The notes beneath the pieces are model-generated. The model did not search any database. It was not told where the DNA came from and worked only from the letters and a program-made list of their open reading frames with translations. This document shows positions 34,701-46,718 of a DNA stretch of 64,000 nucleotides, in pieces. Made by a program: the position numbers and the translations under genes. Source of the stretch: Orobanche coerulescens (lineage: Eukaryota; Streptophyta; Magnoliopsida; Lamiales; Orobanchaceae); the NCBI GenBank assembly GCA_033398695.1, contig JAWKAU010000239.1, positions 114,001 through 178,000 on the forward strand. Reading direction: 5' to 3'. How positions within the stretch are numbered: position 1 is the first letter of the stretch; each line of letters opens with the position of its first letter.

Positions 34701-37700
34701 TTAAGTATTTTTGTGGCAATTATTCGCTATAATAGCTCCTATTAAGACTCTACTTCTTGATTACATCCTGTTAATAGCTCCGATTAAGTCTTGTTAATAG
34801 GACATAAGACCATGTTACATGGATTCAAGTTGGAACTCTGTGAAACTCGGGTTTATTGATTAGATTCGAGCCTTTTGTACTCATAATTGGCTATAATAGC
34901 TCCGAATAATCTTTTACTTCTTGATTAAGTCTTTTTGTGTCAAGGATTCACTATAATAGCTCCGATTAAGCATTTACTTCTTGATTACATCCTGTTAATA
35001 GGAGATAAGACCACGTTACATGCATTCGAGTTGGAACTCTGTGAAACTCGGGTTTATTGATTAGATTCGAGCCTTTCGTACTCAGAATTGGCTATAACAA
35101 CTCCGAATAATCTTTTACTTCTTGATTAAGTCTTGTTGTAGCAAGGATTCGCATAATAGCTCCGACTAAGCCTTTACCTCTTGATAAGTCTTGTTATAGG
35201 AGATAAAACCACGTTACATGCATTCAAGTCTGAACTCTACGAAAACTCGGGTTTATTGATTATATTCGAGCCTTTTGTACTCAGAAGTGGCTACAACACT
35301 CCGATTAATCTTTTCTTTCTTGATTAAGTCTCGTTGTAGCAAGGATTCAATATAATAGCTCCGATTAAGCCTTTACTTCTTGATTACATTCTGTTAATAG
35401 GAGACAAGACCACATTACATGCATTCGAGTCGGAACTCTATGAAAACTCGAGCTTATTGATTAGATTCGAGCCTTTTGTACTTAGAATTGTTTATAAGAG
35501 CTCTGATTAATCTTTTACTTATTGATTAAGTCTTTTTGTAGCAAGTATTAGATATAATAGCTCCGACTAAGCCTTTACTTCTTGATAAGTCTTGTTAGTA
35601 GGAGATAAAATCATGTTACATGCATTCGAGTCGGAACTCTAGGAAAACTCGGGTTTTTGATTAGATTCGAGCCTTTTGTACTAAGAATTGTCTACAACAG
35701 ATGTGATTAATCTTTTCTTTTTTGATTAAGTCTTGTTTTAGTAATGATTCAACATAATAGCTCCAATTAAGCCTTTACTTCTTGATTACATCCTGTTAAT
35801 AGGAGAGATGACCACGTTACATGCATTCGAGTCGGAACTCTATGAAAACTCGAGTTTATTGATTAGATTCGAGCTTTTTGTACTCAAAATTATTTATAAG
35901 AGCTCCGATTAATCTTTTACTTATTGATTAAGTCTTGTTGTAGCAAGTATTGGATATAATAGCTCCGATTAGGTCTTGTTAATAGGAGATAAAACCACGT
36001 TACATGCATTCGAGCACGAACTCTACAAAAACTCGGGTTTATTGATTAGATTCGAGCCTTTTGTACTATGAATTGGCTACAACAGCTCTGATTAATCTTT
36101 TACTTCTTGATTAAGTATTTTTGTGGCAATTATTCGCTATAATAGCTCCTATTAAGACTCTACTTCTTGATTACATCCTGTTAATAGCTCCGATTAAGTC
36201 TTGTTAATAGGACATAAGACCATGTTACATGGATTCAAGTTGGAACTCTGTGAAACTCGGGTTTATTGATTAGATTCGAGCCTTTTGTACTCATAATTGG
36301 CTATAATAGCTCCGAATAATCTTTTACTTCTTGATTAAGTCTTTTTGTGTCAAGGATTCACTATAATAGCTCCGATTAAGCATTTACTTCTTGATTACAT
36401 CCTGTTAATAGGAGATAAGACCACGTTACATGCATTCGAGTTGGAACTCTGTGAAACTCGGGTTTATTGATTAGATTCGAGCCTTTCGTACTCAGAATTG
36501 GCTATAACAACTCCGAATAATCTTTTACTTCTTGATTAAGTCTTGTTGTAGCAAGGATTCGCATAATAGCTCCGACTAAGCCTTTACCTCTTGATAAGTC
36601 TTGTTATAGGAGATAAAACCACGTTACATGCATTCAAGTCTGAACTCTACGAAAACTCGGGTTTATTGATTATATTCGAGCCTTTTGTACTCAGAATTGG
36701 CTACAACAGCTCTGATTAATCTTTTCTTTCTTGATTAAGTCTCGTTGTAGCAAGGATTCAATATAATAGCTCCGATTAAGCCTTTACTTCTTGATTACAT
36801 CCTGTTAATAGGAGACAAGACCACATTACATGCATTCGAGTCGGAACTCTATGAAAACTCGAGCTTATTGATTAGATTCGAGCCTTTTGTACTTAGAATT
36901 GTTTATAAGAGCTCTGATTAATCTTTTACTTATTGATTAAGTCTTTTTGTAGCAAGTATTAGATATAATAGCTCCGACTAAGCCTTTACTTCTTGATAAG
37001 TCTTGTTAGTAGGAGATAAAATCATGTTACATGCATTCGAGTCGGAACTCTAGGAAAACTCGGGTTTTTGATTAGATTCGAGCCTTTTGTACTAAGAATT
37101 GTCTACAACAGATGTGATTAATCTTTTCTTTTTTGATTAAGTCTTGTTTTAGTAATGATTCAACATAATAGCTCCAATTAAGCCTTTACTTCTTGATTAC
37201 ATCCTGTTAATAGGAGAGATGACCACGTTACATGCATTCGAGTCGGAACTCTATGAAAACTCGAGTTTATTGATTAGATTCGAGCCTTTTGTACTCAAAA
37301 TTATTTATAAGAGCTCCGATTAATCTTTTACTTATTGATTAAGTCTTGTTGTAGCAAGTATTGGATATAATAGCTCCGATTAGGTCTTGTTAATAGGAGA
37401 TAAAACCACGTTACATGCATTCGAGCACGAACTCTACAAAAACTCGGGTTTATTGATTAGATTCGAGCCTTTTGTACTATGAATTGGCTACAACAGCTCT
37501 AATTAATCTTTTACTTCTTGATTAAGTATTTTTGTGGCAATTATTCGCTATAATAGCTCCTATTAAGACTCTACTTCTTGATTACATCCTGTTAATAGCT
37601 CCGATTAAGTCTTGTTAATAGGACATAAGACCATGTTACATGGATTCAAGTTGGAACTCTGTGAAACTCGGGTTTATTGATTAGATTCGAGCCTTTTGTA

Positions 37701-40700
37701 CTCATAATTGGCTATAATAGCTCCGAATAATCTTTTACTTCTTGATTAAGTCTTTTTGTGTCAAGGATTCACTATAATAGCTCCGATTAAGCATTTACTT
37801 CTTGATTACATCCTGTTAATAGGAGATAAGACCACGTTACATGCATTCGAGTCGGAACTCTGTGAAAACTCGAGTTTATTGATTGGATTCGAGCCTTTTG
37901 TACTCAGAATTGGATATAAGAGCTCTCATTGATCTTTTCTTTCTTGATTAAGTCTTGTTGTAGCAAGGATTCACTATAATAGCTCCGATTAAGCCTTTAC
38001 TTCTTGATTACATCCTGTTAATAGGATATAAGACCACGTTACATGCATTCGAGTCGGAACTCTATGAAAACTCGAGTTTATTGATTAGATTCGAGCCTTT
38101 TGTACTCAGAATTATTTATAAGAGCTCCGATTAATCTTCTACTTCTTGATTAAGCCTTTTGTAGCAAGTATTGGATATAATAGCTCCGATTAGGTCTTGT
38201 TAATAGGACATAAGACCACGTTACATGCATTCGAGTCGGAACTCTGTGAAAACTCGAGTTTATTGATTGGATTCGAGCCTTTTGTACTCAGAATTGTTTA
38301 TAAGAGCTCCAATTAATCTTCTACTTCTTGATTAAGTCTTGTTGTGGCAAGTATTGGATATAATAGCTCCGATTAGGTCTTGTTAATAGGACATAAGACC
38401 ATGTTACATGCATTCGATTCGGAACTCTGTGAAACTCGGCTTTATTGATTAGATTCGAGCCTTTTGTACTCAGAATTGGCTATAGCAACTCCGAATAATC
38501 TTTTACTTCTTGATTAAGTCTTGTTGTAGCAAGGATTCGCATCATAGCTCCGACTAAGCCTTTACCTCTTGATAAGTCTTGTTATAGGAGATAAAACCAT
38601 GTTACATGCATTCAAGTCTGAACTCTACGAAAACTCAGGTTTATTGATTATATTCGAGCCTTTTGTACTCAGAATTGGCTACAACAGCTCTGATTAATCT
38701 TTTCTTTCTTGATTAAGTCTCGTTGTAGCAAGGATTCAATATAATAGCTTCGGTTAAGCCTTTACTTCTTAATTACATCCTGTTAATAGGAGACAAGACC
38801 ACATTACATGCATTCGAGTCGGAACTCTATGAAAACTCGAGCTTATTGATTAGATTGGAGCCTTTTGTACTTAGAATTGTTTATAAGAGCTCTGATTAAT
38901 CTTTTACTTATTGATTAAGTCTTTTTGTAGCAAGTATTAGATATAATAGCTTTGACTAAGCCTTTACTTCTTGATAAGTCTTGTTAGTAGGAGATAAAAT
39001 CACGTTACATGCATTCGAGTCGGAACTCTAGGAAAACTCGGGTTTTTGATTAGATTCGAGCCTTTTGTACTAAGAATTGTCTACAACAGCTGTGATTAAT
39101 CTTTTCTTTTTTGATTAAGTCTTGTTTTAGCAATGATTCAACATAATAGCTCCGATTAAGCCTTTACTTCTTGATTAAATCCTGTTAATAGGAGAGATGA
39201 CCACGTTACATGCATTCGAGTCGGAACTCTATGAAAACTCGAGTTTATTGATTAGATTCGAGCCTTTTGTACTCAAAATTATTTATAAGAGCTCTAATTA
39301 ATCTTTTACTTATTGATTAAGTCTTGTTGTAGCAAGTATTGGATATAATAGCTCCGATTAGGTCTTGTTAATAGGAGATAAAACCACGTTACATGCATTC
39401 GAGCACGAACTCTACAAAAACTCGGGTTTATTGATTAGATTCGAGCCATTTGTACTCTGAATTGGCTACAACAACTCTGATTAATCTTTTACTTCTTGAT
39501 TAAGTATTTTTGTGGCAATTATTCGCTATAATAGCTCCGATTAAGACTTTACTTCTTGATTACATCCTGTTAATAGCTCCGATTAAGTCTTGTTAATAGG
39601 ACATAAGTCCATGTTACATGGATTCGAGTTGGAACTCTGTGAAACTCGGGTTTATTGATTAGATTCGTGCCTTTTGTACTCATAATTGGCTATAATAGCT
39701 CCGAATAATCTTTTACTTCTTGATTAAGTCGTTTTGTGTCAAGGATTCACTATAATAGCTCCGATTAAGCATTTACTTCTTGATTACATCCTGTTAATAG
39801 GAGATAAGACCACGTTACATGCATTCGAGTCGGAACTCTGTGAAAACTCGAGTTTATTGATTGGATTCGAGCCTTTTGTACTCAGAATTGGATATAAGAG
39901 CTCTCATTGATCTTTTCCTTCTTGATTAAGTCTTGTTGTAGCAAGGGTTCACTATAATGGCTCCAATTAAGCCTTTACTTCTTGATTACATCCTGTTAAT
40001 AGGATATAAGACCACGTTACATGCATTCGAGTCGGATCTCTATGAAAACTCGAGTTTATTGATTAGTTTGAGCCTTTTGTACTTAGAATTGTTTATAAGA
40101 GCTCCGATTAATCTTCTACTTCTTGATTAAGCCTTTTGTAGCAAGTATTGGATATAATAGCTCCGATTAGGTCTTGTTAATAGGTCATAAGACCACGTTA
40201 CATGCATTCGAGTCGGAACTCTGTGAAAACTCGAGTTTATTGATTGGATTCGAGCATTTTGTACTCAGAATTGGATATAAGAGCTCTCATTGATCTTTTC
40301 TTTCTTGATTAAGTCTTGTTGTAGCAAGGATTCACTATAATAGCTCCGATTAAGCCTTTACTTCTTGATTACATCCTGTTAATAGGATATAAGACCACGT
40401 TACATGCATTCGAGTCGGAACTCTATGAAAACTCGAGTTTATTGATTAGATTCGAGCCTTTTGTACTCAGAATTGTTTATAAGAGCTCCGATTAATCTTC
40501 TACTTCTTGATTAAGTCTTGTTGTAGCAAGTATTGGATATAATAGCTCCGATTAAATCTTGTTAATAGGACATAAGACCATGTTACATGCATTCAAGTCG
40601 GTACTCTGTGAAACTCGGGTTTATTGATTAGATTCGAGCCTTTTGTACTCATAATTGGCTATAATAGCTCCGAATAATCTTTTACTTCTTGATTAAGTCT

Positions 40701-40723
40701 TTTTGTGTCAAGGATTCGCTATA
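31786..40723. repeat. Satellite array S2
   Basis: Continuation of S1 in the same orientation, about 45 monomers of mainly 183-202 bp. From 34814 the order becomes a 7-monomer repeat. The final monomer is cut by element E at CTATA (40719-40723). No genes are visible in any frame. Confidence 0.97.
34814..37635. repeat. Higher-order repeat of 1411 bp (7 monomers), two tandem copies
   Basis: Anchors at 34814, 36225 and 37636 are exactly 1411 bp apart twice. Monomer lengths inside the first copy are 202, 198, 201, 201, 201, 183 and 225. The copies differ at only a few bases (for example AGAAGTGG at about 35284 against AGAATTGG), so the duplication is recent. The unit is a shortened form of the 13-monomer repeat. 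Confidence 0.9.
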
Positions 40724-40981
40724 TGTAATATCCGGAATTTCTACTACTGTTGTTTGATATTATTTTATCCGAGTTATATTGTACAACATGAAATCTGTAC
40801 AGTAGGGATAAAATAAATGAAGGACTGAGATGTCAGTATTGGTATAATTGTCGTATTTGGTCGACAATTGTATTTGAGGATATAATGTGTTGAGTAATGT
40901 ATATTTGATATGCCGTATGTTCGTATTTGATATGTCGAGATGTTGGACAAGGATAGCTGAAAATGGCTAAGTATAGCCTTA

Positions 40982-41476
40982 TTAGCGCACGCTGATATTC
41001 ATGCATAGCGCACGCTATCGTGCAGGATTAGCGCACGCTACGTTCATAGGTTAGCGTACGCTAATGTAGTCCGATCAGAAGGAATCTGCGTATGGACCCG
41101 GCTGCTTTCGGCGCACGTTCTGGTAAGTCAACAGTTGTTGTCCTGAAGTATTAGCGCACGCTAAAGATTAGGCTTAGCGCACGCTAAATATATATCAGTC
41201 AACAAGGAATCTTATCCTTGTAAGATCCTGTAGGAATGTGGGGGCGAGAGGTAGGTGAACACTGTAGTAAGTCAACTTCGGATAGCGCACGCTAAGAGTA
41301 AGGACTTGCGTACGCTAGACATGATGTTTTACGTACGTTAATGCATGGGCATTACATACGTAAGCTAGTTTATGAAGCAAGACAGTAGCCTCTGGGCTTC
41401 GATAGCGCACGCTAACAAAGTCAGTTAGCGCACGCTAAGGCTAGCGCACACTAAATATAAGGGCTTAGCGCACGCT
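40982..41476. promoter_or_regulatory. Phased TAGCGCACGCTA array upstream of the TATA box, LTR E left copy
   Basis: TAGCGCACGCTA and the perfect palindrome TAGCGTACGCTA start at 40983, 41006, 41029, 41052, 41152, 41175, 41283, 41306, 41403, 41426, 41442 and 41465, with related ACGTACGT sites at about 41330 and 41353. The step inside groups is 23 bp almost without exception. The last site ends about 12 bp before the TATA box. Confidence 0.8.
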
Positions 41477-41487
41477 AGTAAGGTATT

Positions 41488-41498
41488 CTATATAAAGG
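41488..41498 (+). promoter_or_regulatory. TATA box of LTR E
   Basis: CTATATAAAGG lies directly downstream of the palindrome array. The right copy is at 47476-47486. Transcription would begin near 41520. That leaves roughly 2.7 kb of LTR after the start, an unusually long R-U5 part. Confidence 0.65.
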
Positions 41499-42163
41499 GA
41501 CAAACAGGTGTCATGAAGCATTTCGTCCATTTCTTTCCTTTCACCCGATAGAGACAACCTTGGGAGAACATTTGGAGTTCCTAAACACTGAGAGATGATG
41601 ATCTTTAACAAGATTAAGATGGAGAGCATGGATTCAAGCCTTGTTCTTCAAGTTATTCATGATTCTTGGAATGGAGTCTAGTGTTCTTATTCTTGGTCCA
41701 TCCAATCCAGGTAATTTTCGTATCCTCTTGATGATAGTTCGTTTTCTTGGATGATTTCATGTAAGGAGCATGTTGGATAATCATATGATGATGTTATATT
41801 GGATTCAATGGAATTTTGATAAGAGTCTCGGATGTTAGTTAAGATTCTTCATACTATAAGGATGTTGATTCGTTTAACCCGATCTAAGATGGATTTCTGA
41901 ATCTTGTTAATTATATTGATCGATTTAGAGGAGTTAAATCATGATACGAGGTTGAATTCCGGATTGAATATGATATGATCCTTGTTATCGAGTCGGTTTG
42001 ATTGTTGGTGTTATTATTGATATATGGACAATGATATGATCCTCGTGATAGTTATGGTGTCGTTTATCTTCAAGAGATATGGAGATTCATATCTCCCTTC
42101 ATTCGGATTCATAGTTGCAAGATGTTAGTCGATGCTTGGATTGCATGCCACAGCATGCGGCAT

Positions 42164-42245
42164 TAGCGCACGCTAAGCTTACCGCTAGCGCACGCTAACG
42201 GGACAACTTAGCGCACGCTACGTTATGCGTTTAACGTGCGCTAAG
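42164..42245. repeat. Second TAGCGCACGCTA cluster, downstream of the TATA box
   Basis: Four sites at 42164, 42186, 42209 and 42232, again with 22-23 bp steps, about 670 bp after the TATA box. Here they would be inside the transcript. The right LTR has the same cluster at about 48150-48235. Confidence 0.75.
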
Positions 42246-43035
42246 TAGGCGCATGCGGTATTTTTGTGTTTTGATTATGAATTCGTGATGGTTTGACTTG
42301 GTTGGTTCTGACTGTGTTTATTCGAGGTTGTGTTGAACCGTTGAGTTCGATTGGATAGTTTGTCAGTTGTTGATTGTTATCGGATATGTGTTATTTGATT
42401 TCTTCGATAGGTTGAGATTGTTGATCGGTGATTATAACCGGATATTGCGGTCGCGTTCGAGTATGTCCATTGTATTGCTTTTGATCGGGGCTGAGGAGCT
42501 CGTAGACAAAGGCAATGTGTTCGACAACAGCTTCGTGGTACCGGTATCGAGGCAAGTTATTACTTGCTCAGTTATAATATTTAATGAATGGTTTTAGTTT
42601 CATTTCGTTTATAATGCATATAGCGATGATTATTATTGTGAACTCTGGGTATTCGGATCGCATATCGTTCTTTCGATTCTGGGAGATAAATCATAATGTA
42701 TATGCTTATCTCAGCTTTTGGTATGTTCGAGTATCAAGGTTACATTATGGTAAAGACGAGGATATGAGTATCTATAGTTCATTGTTCGTATGGATCGCCG
42801 AGCATTGAGGATAATCGTCGGTGATGATTGGACATCGAGATTTCTCCCGAAGGACTCGGGGCAAGTATCTTATATCGATTCAATTAGAGTTAGTGATTTG
42901 ATCATGTGTATTATCATTCATGTTGTCGAACATGAGGTCGTCTTAATTGATTTGTCATATTGTCGTTCATGTTGCGTTGTTCATGATGATGAACATATTG
43001 TTTTGCTTATGTGTATGCATATTGTGTTGTTTATG

Positions 43036-43330
43036 TTGTGTTGATCCGATGGGATCGCGCGATCTATGCTGAGGGCGCTGGATCGGATGTCCACCTCGTG
43101 TTGGTCCGACGGGATCATCTTGGGATCTATGCTGAGGGCGCTGGATCATTGGACGGGTTTTTCCACCTCGTGTTGGTCCGACGGGATCATCTTGGGATCT
43201 ATGCTGAGGGCGCTGGATCGTTGGATTACCCAGTATTGTGTTATTGTTGTGCATATGTATATTGTTGGTTATCCACCTCGTGTTGATCTTGTAGGATCAT
43301 CTTGGGATCTATGCTGAGGGCATTGGATCA
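43036..43330. repeat. Tandem repeat in LTR E, copy number differs between LTRs
   Basis: Units hold GGGATCATCTTGGGATCTAT and CTGAGGGCGCTGGATC, about 65-107 bp apart. The left LTR has four (43067, 43132, 43205, 43312); the right LTR has three (about 49058, 49124, 49230). Confidence 0.85.
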
Positions 43331-44263
43331 TGGGATTTCCATTGAGTATACATAGTTGTTATTGTTTTTGAGCATATTGACGTTGTCATATGAGTATGCA
43401 TTTGTAGGTCTTGTGTTAGGACCTTGTCCGCATTGCATTGTTCTGATATCGGATTAGGCGATATGATTATCGTGGCACATCATATCTCGAGGTATGTTCC
43501 ATATTTTCCTTGGTCTTGTCTTTGGTGGACAATTGGTTATCGTCTTGGGATTTGATGATTTTATTCGATGGATCGTATTGGTCAGAAATGGTAGATTTCC
43601 GTATCGTGAGTTGGTTATGATAGTTTGAGGATCTTGAGTATTGTTTGAGGTACAATACAAATATTATGTTTGAGTTTAATGGTTATTCTGATGAGAATTA
43701 CTTGAGTAAGTAAAGTCATGGCGGTAAGATTACATTGGTCGTATTCTTATTCTCATTGGTATGTATTCTTAATGTGATGTGACGGTTATCATTGTTGGAT
43801 ATTATGGTGACCCAGTCGTGGGATTTCTTTTTAGGTTCTTGGAGTATCGAGCTTGTAGCGGTCGTGAAGAGATGAGCTTCCGGAGGATCTTGGCTAGGAC
43901 ATGTTGTGTGCATTGAGTTTTTGATTGGTTCTCGTATTCCGCTGCTAGAGTATCCTTATGGTTGGTCTTTTTCCATTGCGTGAGTATTTTGAAATGACCT
44001 TTTGGTATCTCGTAACCGAGGTTGCTTTGGAAGTCGTTTTCTAAACTTTTGAGTGTCAATTTGTTTGGCCTCGCGATTTCAAATGAGTTTTTACGACGGT
44101 TTTTGATAAATGGATTTTATAAGTCTTTGTGAATTTTTAAAGATAGTACCGTCGTTGGCCTCTTGGGCATTTGTAAATGTTTGCGAAAATTTCTTTTAGC
44201 CTTGTGGGTTCCATCTCGGGGCCCACGGCTGTAATATTTCCGGTTAAATGCAGGGTGTTACGA

Positions 44264-46718
44264 GAATATGGTATCGAGCTTAGGTTGAGAAAGCTAGGCA
44301 TTTGGGTCGATTTGGGTCGTGTTTTTGTCGCGTCATTCGAGTTGTCGATTTACAAATATTAGAGCCGTGAGTTTTTGTTGTTAACTCAGGATTATGATTT
44401 ATGTGATTTACCAGTATCGTACTGGGCTTGTTATAACTTTTCCAAATGGTGTTAACGAGATTCTCTGGAATGAGATGTATTGTGTTCTTGAGTCGAACTG
44501 AGTTTGCCAACGTGTGTTTTGAAAATGTCCGTGTCGAGTATTTTCTAGAGCCGAGACATGTGCCAGTATCACGGGGAATCGTCGGCTTCACGATCTGTAA
44601 GTATTTGGATTTTTGAATTTCATTGAGATTTATTGCCGTTCTAAGTTGATACGTTTTGAGATTCAGTAGATATTATGCGTTACAGTATAAGGTGACAGAG
44701 TTGGGACAAGATTGATGATCTTGAGGAGTTATGATTTCGAGAATCAGTATGTTGGTTAGATTCTGGAACGAAATTATGTATTCGGGAGAAGGGATATGGA
44801 TTGTCGATAAGAATATGTAGTCATGTTAGTTCATTTTGTGATATATATGAACTATTTTTGAGCATTTGAAAATGATACTTTTCAAAATGAATGTCTTACG
44901 GATGTTTTACGGAAAATGATTTTGGGCCGAGACCCAATCGATTTTGAAATGGTTTTATAACTCAGGACTTGGGGTCCGAAAAGAGTTTTCTACTTTTTAA
45001 ACTTCTTGTAATGTGGAATGAGATACGGCTGAGACCCTAATGTTTCAAAAGACTTTCATGTTTTCTAAAACTCCCGAGATCTGTAAAACACTTTACCAAT
45101 CGTTTACTTATGTTATTTCCGCCTTTCGAGGCTTTGGTTTACTTGTTCAAATGGAACCTCTCGGGAAGTCTTTCGCCGTGTTTGATTTGCTTGATTTGTT
45201 CCAATGTTTTGTCATATCATATTTGAGGTGATCCAGGATGGGTAAATGGTTGACGATACGAGTCATGGGTGGAAAATGAGTTTTTATCGGAGTCTATATA
45301 TTGAGGTTTTGGAACTCGGTCATGTGGTTTCCGTTGGAATGTCAGTGGATTGTGACGAGCCGAATTGGTATACAGGAGTATGGTTGTGGTCAATCATTTG
45401 CATGATTCCATTTTATTTAATCGCGTATATTCAAAAAGAATTTTTATTGAGAACTTGGCACAGTAGTGATTGAATTTTTAAAAATTGATTTCGTGGTCTT
45501 ACGAAAATTTATGTTTTGAGTTTTCAAACTCTTGAAAGAATTTTCGAAAATTTGTCTTTTGACAAGAATATACGATTTCAAACTGGTTTTGAAAATGTGA
45601 TTGATGTACATACGCATTTAGTGCATAATGCTATTATGGTGAAGATATGAGTGTGACTCACGAACTGGATAGTACATCAGTATGGTACGATGAAAGAGGT
45701 TCGAACGTTATTATGGTAGTTTGGTTATCCAGAGATGATCGGTTGATTTATCGGATAAGAGAAAAAATACTGCGTGTAGCAGGTTCGGGTACATCATGTA
45801 ATTCTAGAACTATGGGTTTTATGAAACCGGGACATATGTGCTATGTGATTCCATTGGTACGGTAGTAGCGCAATTTTACCATAGTGATCTTTGAATGATT
45901 TCTTTGTAAGTGTAAATTTGGGGATGGTGACCCCATGCTGGTTGTTTTGGATATTGAGTGGTCGTTCCCACTCCTTGTATGAATTGGTATGTTCGTCGAT
46001 TTTCGATTCGTTGTTCGTACGCCGAGGGGTATGCTCACCAGTCGGGTATGTTTATTGAGATACACTGTATGTGATTGGTGTGTCATTTTGAGAATGTTAC
46101 CCTTTCGTATTTCTATTTCTGTGGTTTTGTGTTGATCGTGTTGGATTTTACCGTGTGAAGGTATTCTCGATTGTCGTTGATCGTTCGTTGGTAATATTGG
46201 AGTTTATCACGTTGATGATATTCTCGATTGGGTTTTGACCTCTGGTTGGTCATATTGGAATTTATCATGTCGATGATAAATTCGATTGATTGTTGATCAT
46301 TGTTGGTGATCATCGGCGTTCGGATTTTGTGTTAATGTTTGAGATTCGTGTCGTTGTTTTGGGCAATTGTTTTGTAGATGTGTTGTGTATTATTCGTCTT
46401 ATCGGAATTAGGACTTGATTATGTAATCAAAGTGCGACATGATTTGATTCGGGCGATTGTTTCATCCGAAGACGATATCTTTTGTTTAGACTCGAGAGAA
46501 TTGTAATCGTAGCGTATTGGGACCGCGGTGAGATCGCTTGCTAGTATCTCCGGAGATCGTCGACTGCGTATTTGTAAGTATGCGGTTTTGGCTATTCGAA
46601 TAATGATGATTGATCGGTGTCGTGATGGTTTTGGGATATTTTGGGTTGGACAAACATGTTTGTTTGTTTTCTATGACGGATTGCAAGTTTCGAGACGAAA
46701 CTTATTTTAAGTGTAGAA
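44264..46718 (+). mobile_element. Element E internal region: non-coding, 2.45 kb
   Basis: A primer site TGGTATCGAGC at 44269-44279 (tRNA-iMet type with one base missing) opens the region. It closes with CGAGACGAAACTTATTTTAAG (46691-46711), the counterpart of the sequence before the polypurine tract in A and C. I find no gag, protease, reverse transcriptase or integrase motif in any frame. A degenerate repeat with TCGATTG and GGTAATATTGG/GGTCATATTGG words, about 62 bp apart, sits at about 46130-46315. E is thus a LARD-type element dependent on others. Confidence 0.8.
46691..46718 (+). other. Altered polypurine tract of element E
   Basis: The sequence before the right LTR reads TTTTAAGTGTAGAA instead of TTTTAAGGGGGGTAGTA as in A. 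The G-run normally left as primer is missing. This may be a later change, a collapsed homopolymer, or a variant primer. Confidence 0.6.

Larger units (their letters stand above)
40724..44263 (+). mobile_element. Element E (non-autonomous gypsy-type), left (5') LTR, about 3540 bp
   Basis: Starts TGTAATATCCGG and ends GGGTGTTAC(G)A before the primer site. The plus orientation is opposite to A, B and C. Its end is the reverse complement of the A/B/C LTR start (shared CCACGGC..TGTAATAT core), so E belongs to the same lineage. It is 84 bp longer than the right copy, mainly because of one extra unit in a short tandem repeat. The target duplication CTATA lies at 40719-40723 and 50175-50179. No protein is encoded. 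Confidence 0.95.

Noticed and set aside
42967..43317. Repetitive open frames on both strands in LTR E
   Set aside because: They follow the tandem repeat at 43036-43330 and change with its copy number.
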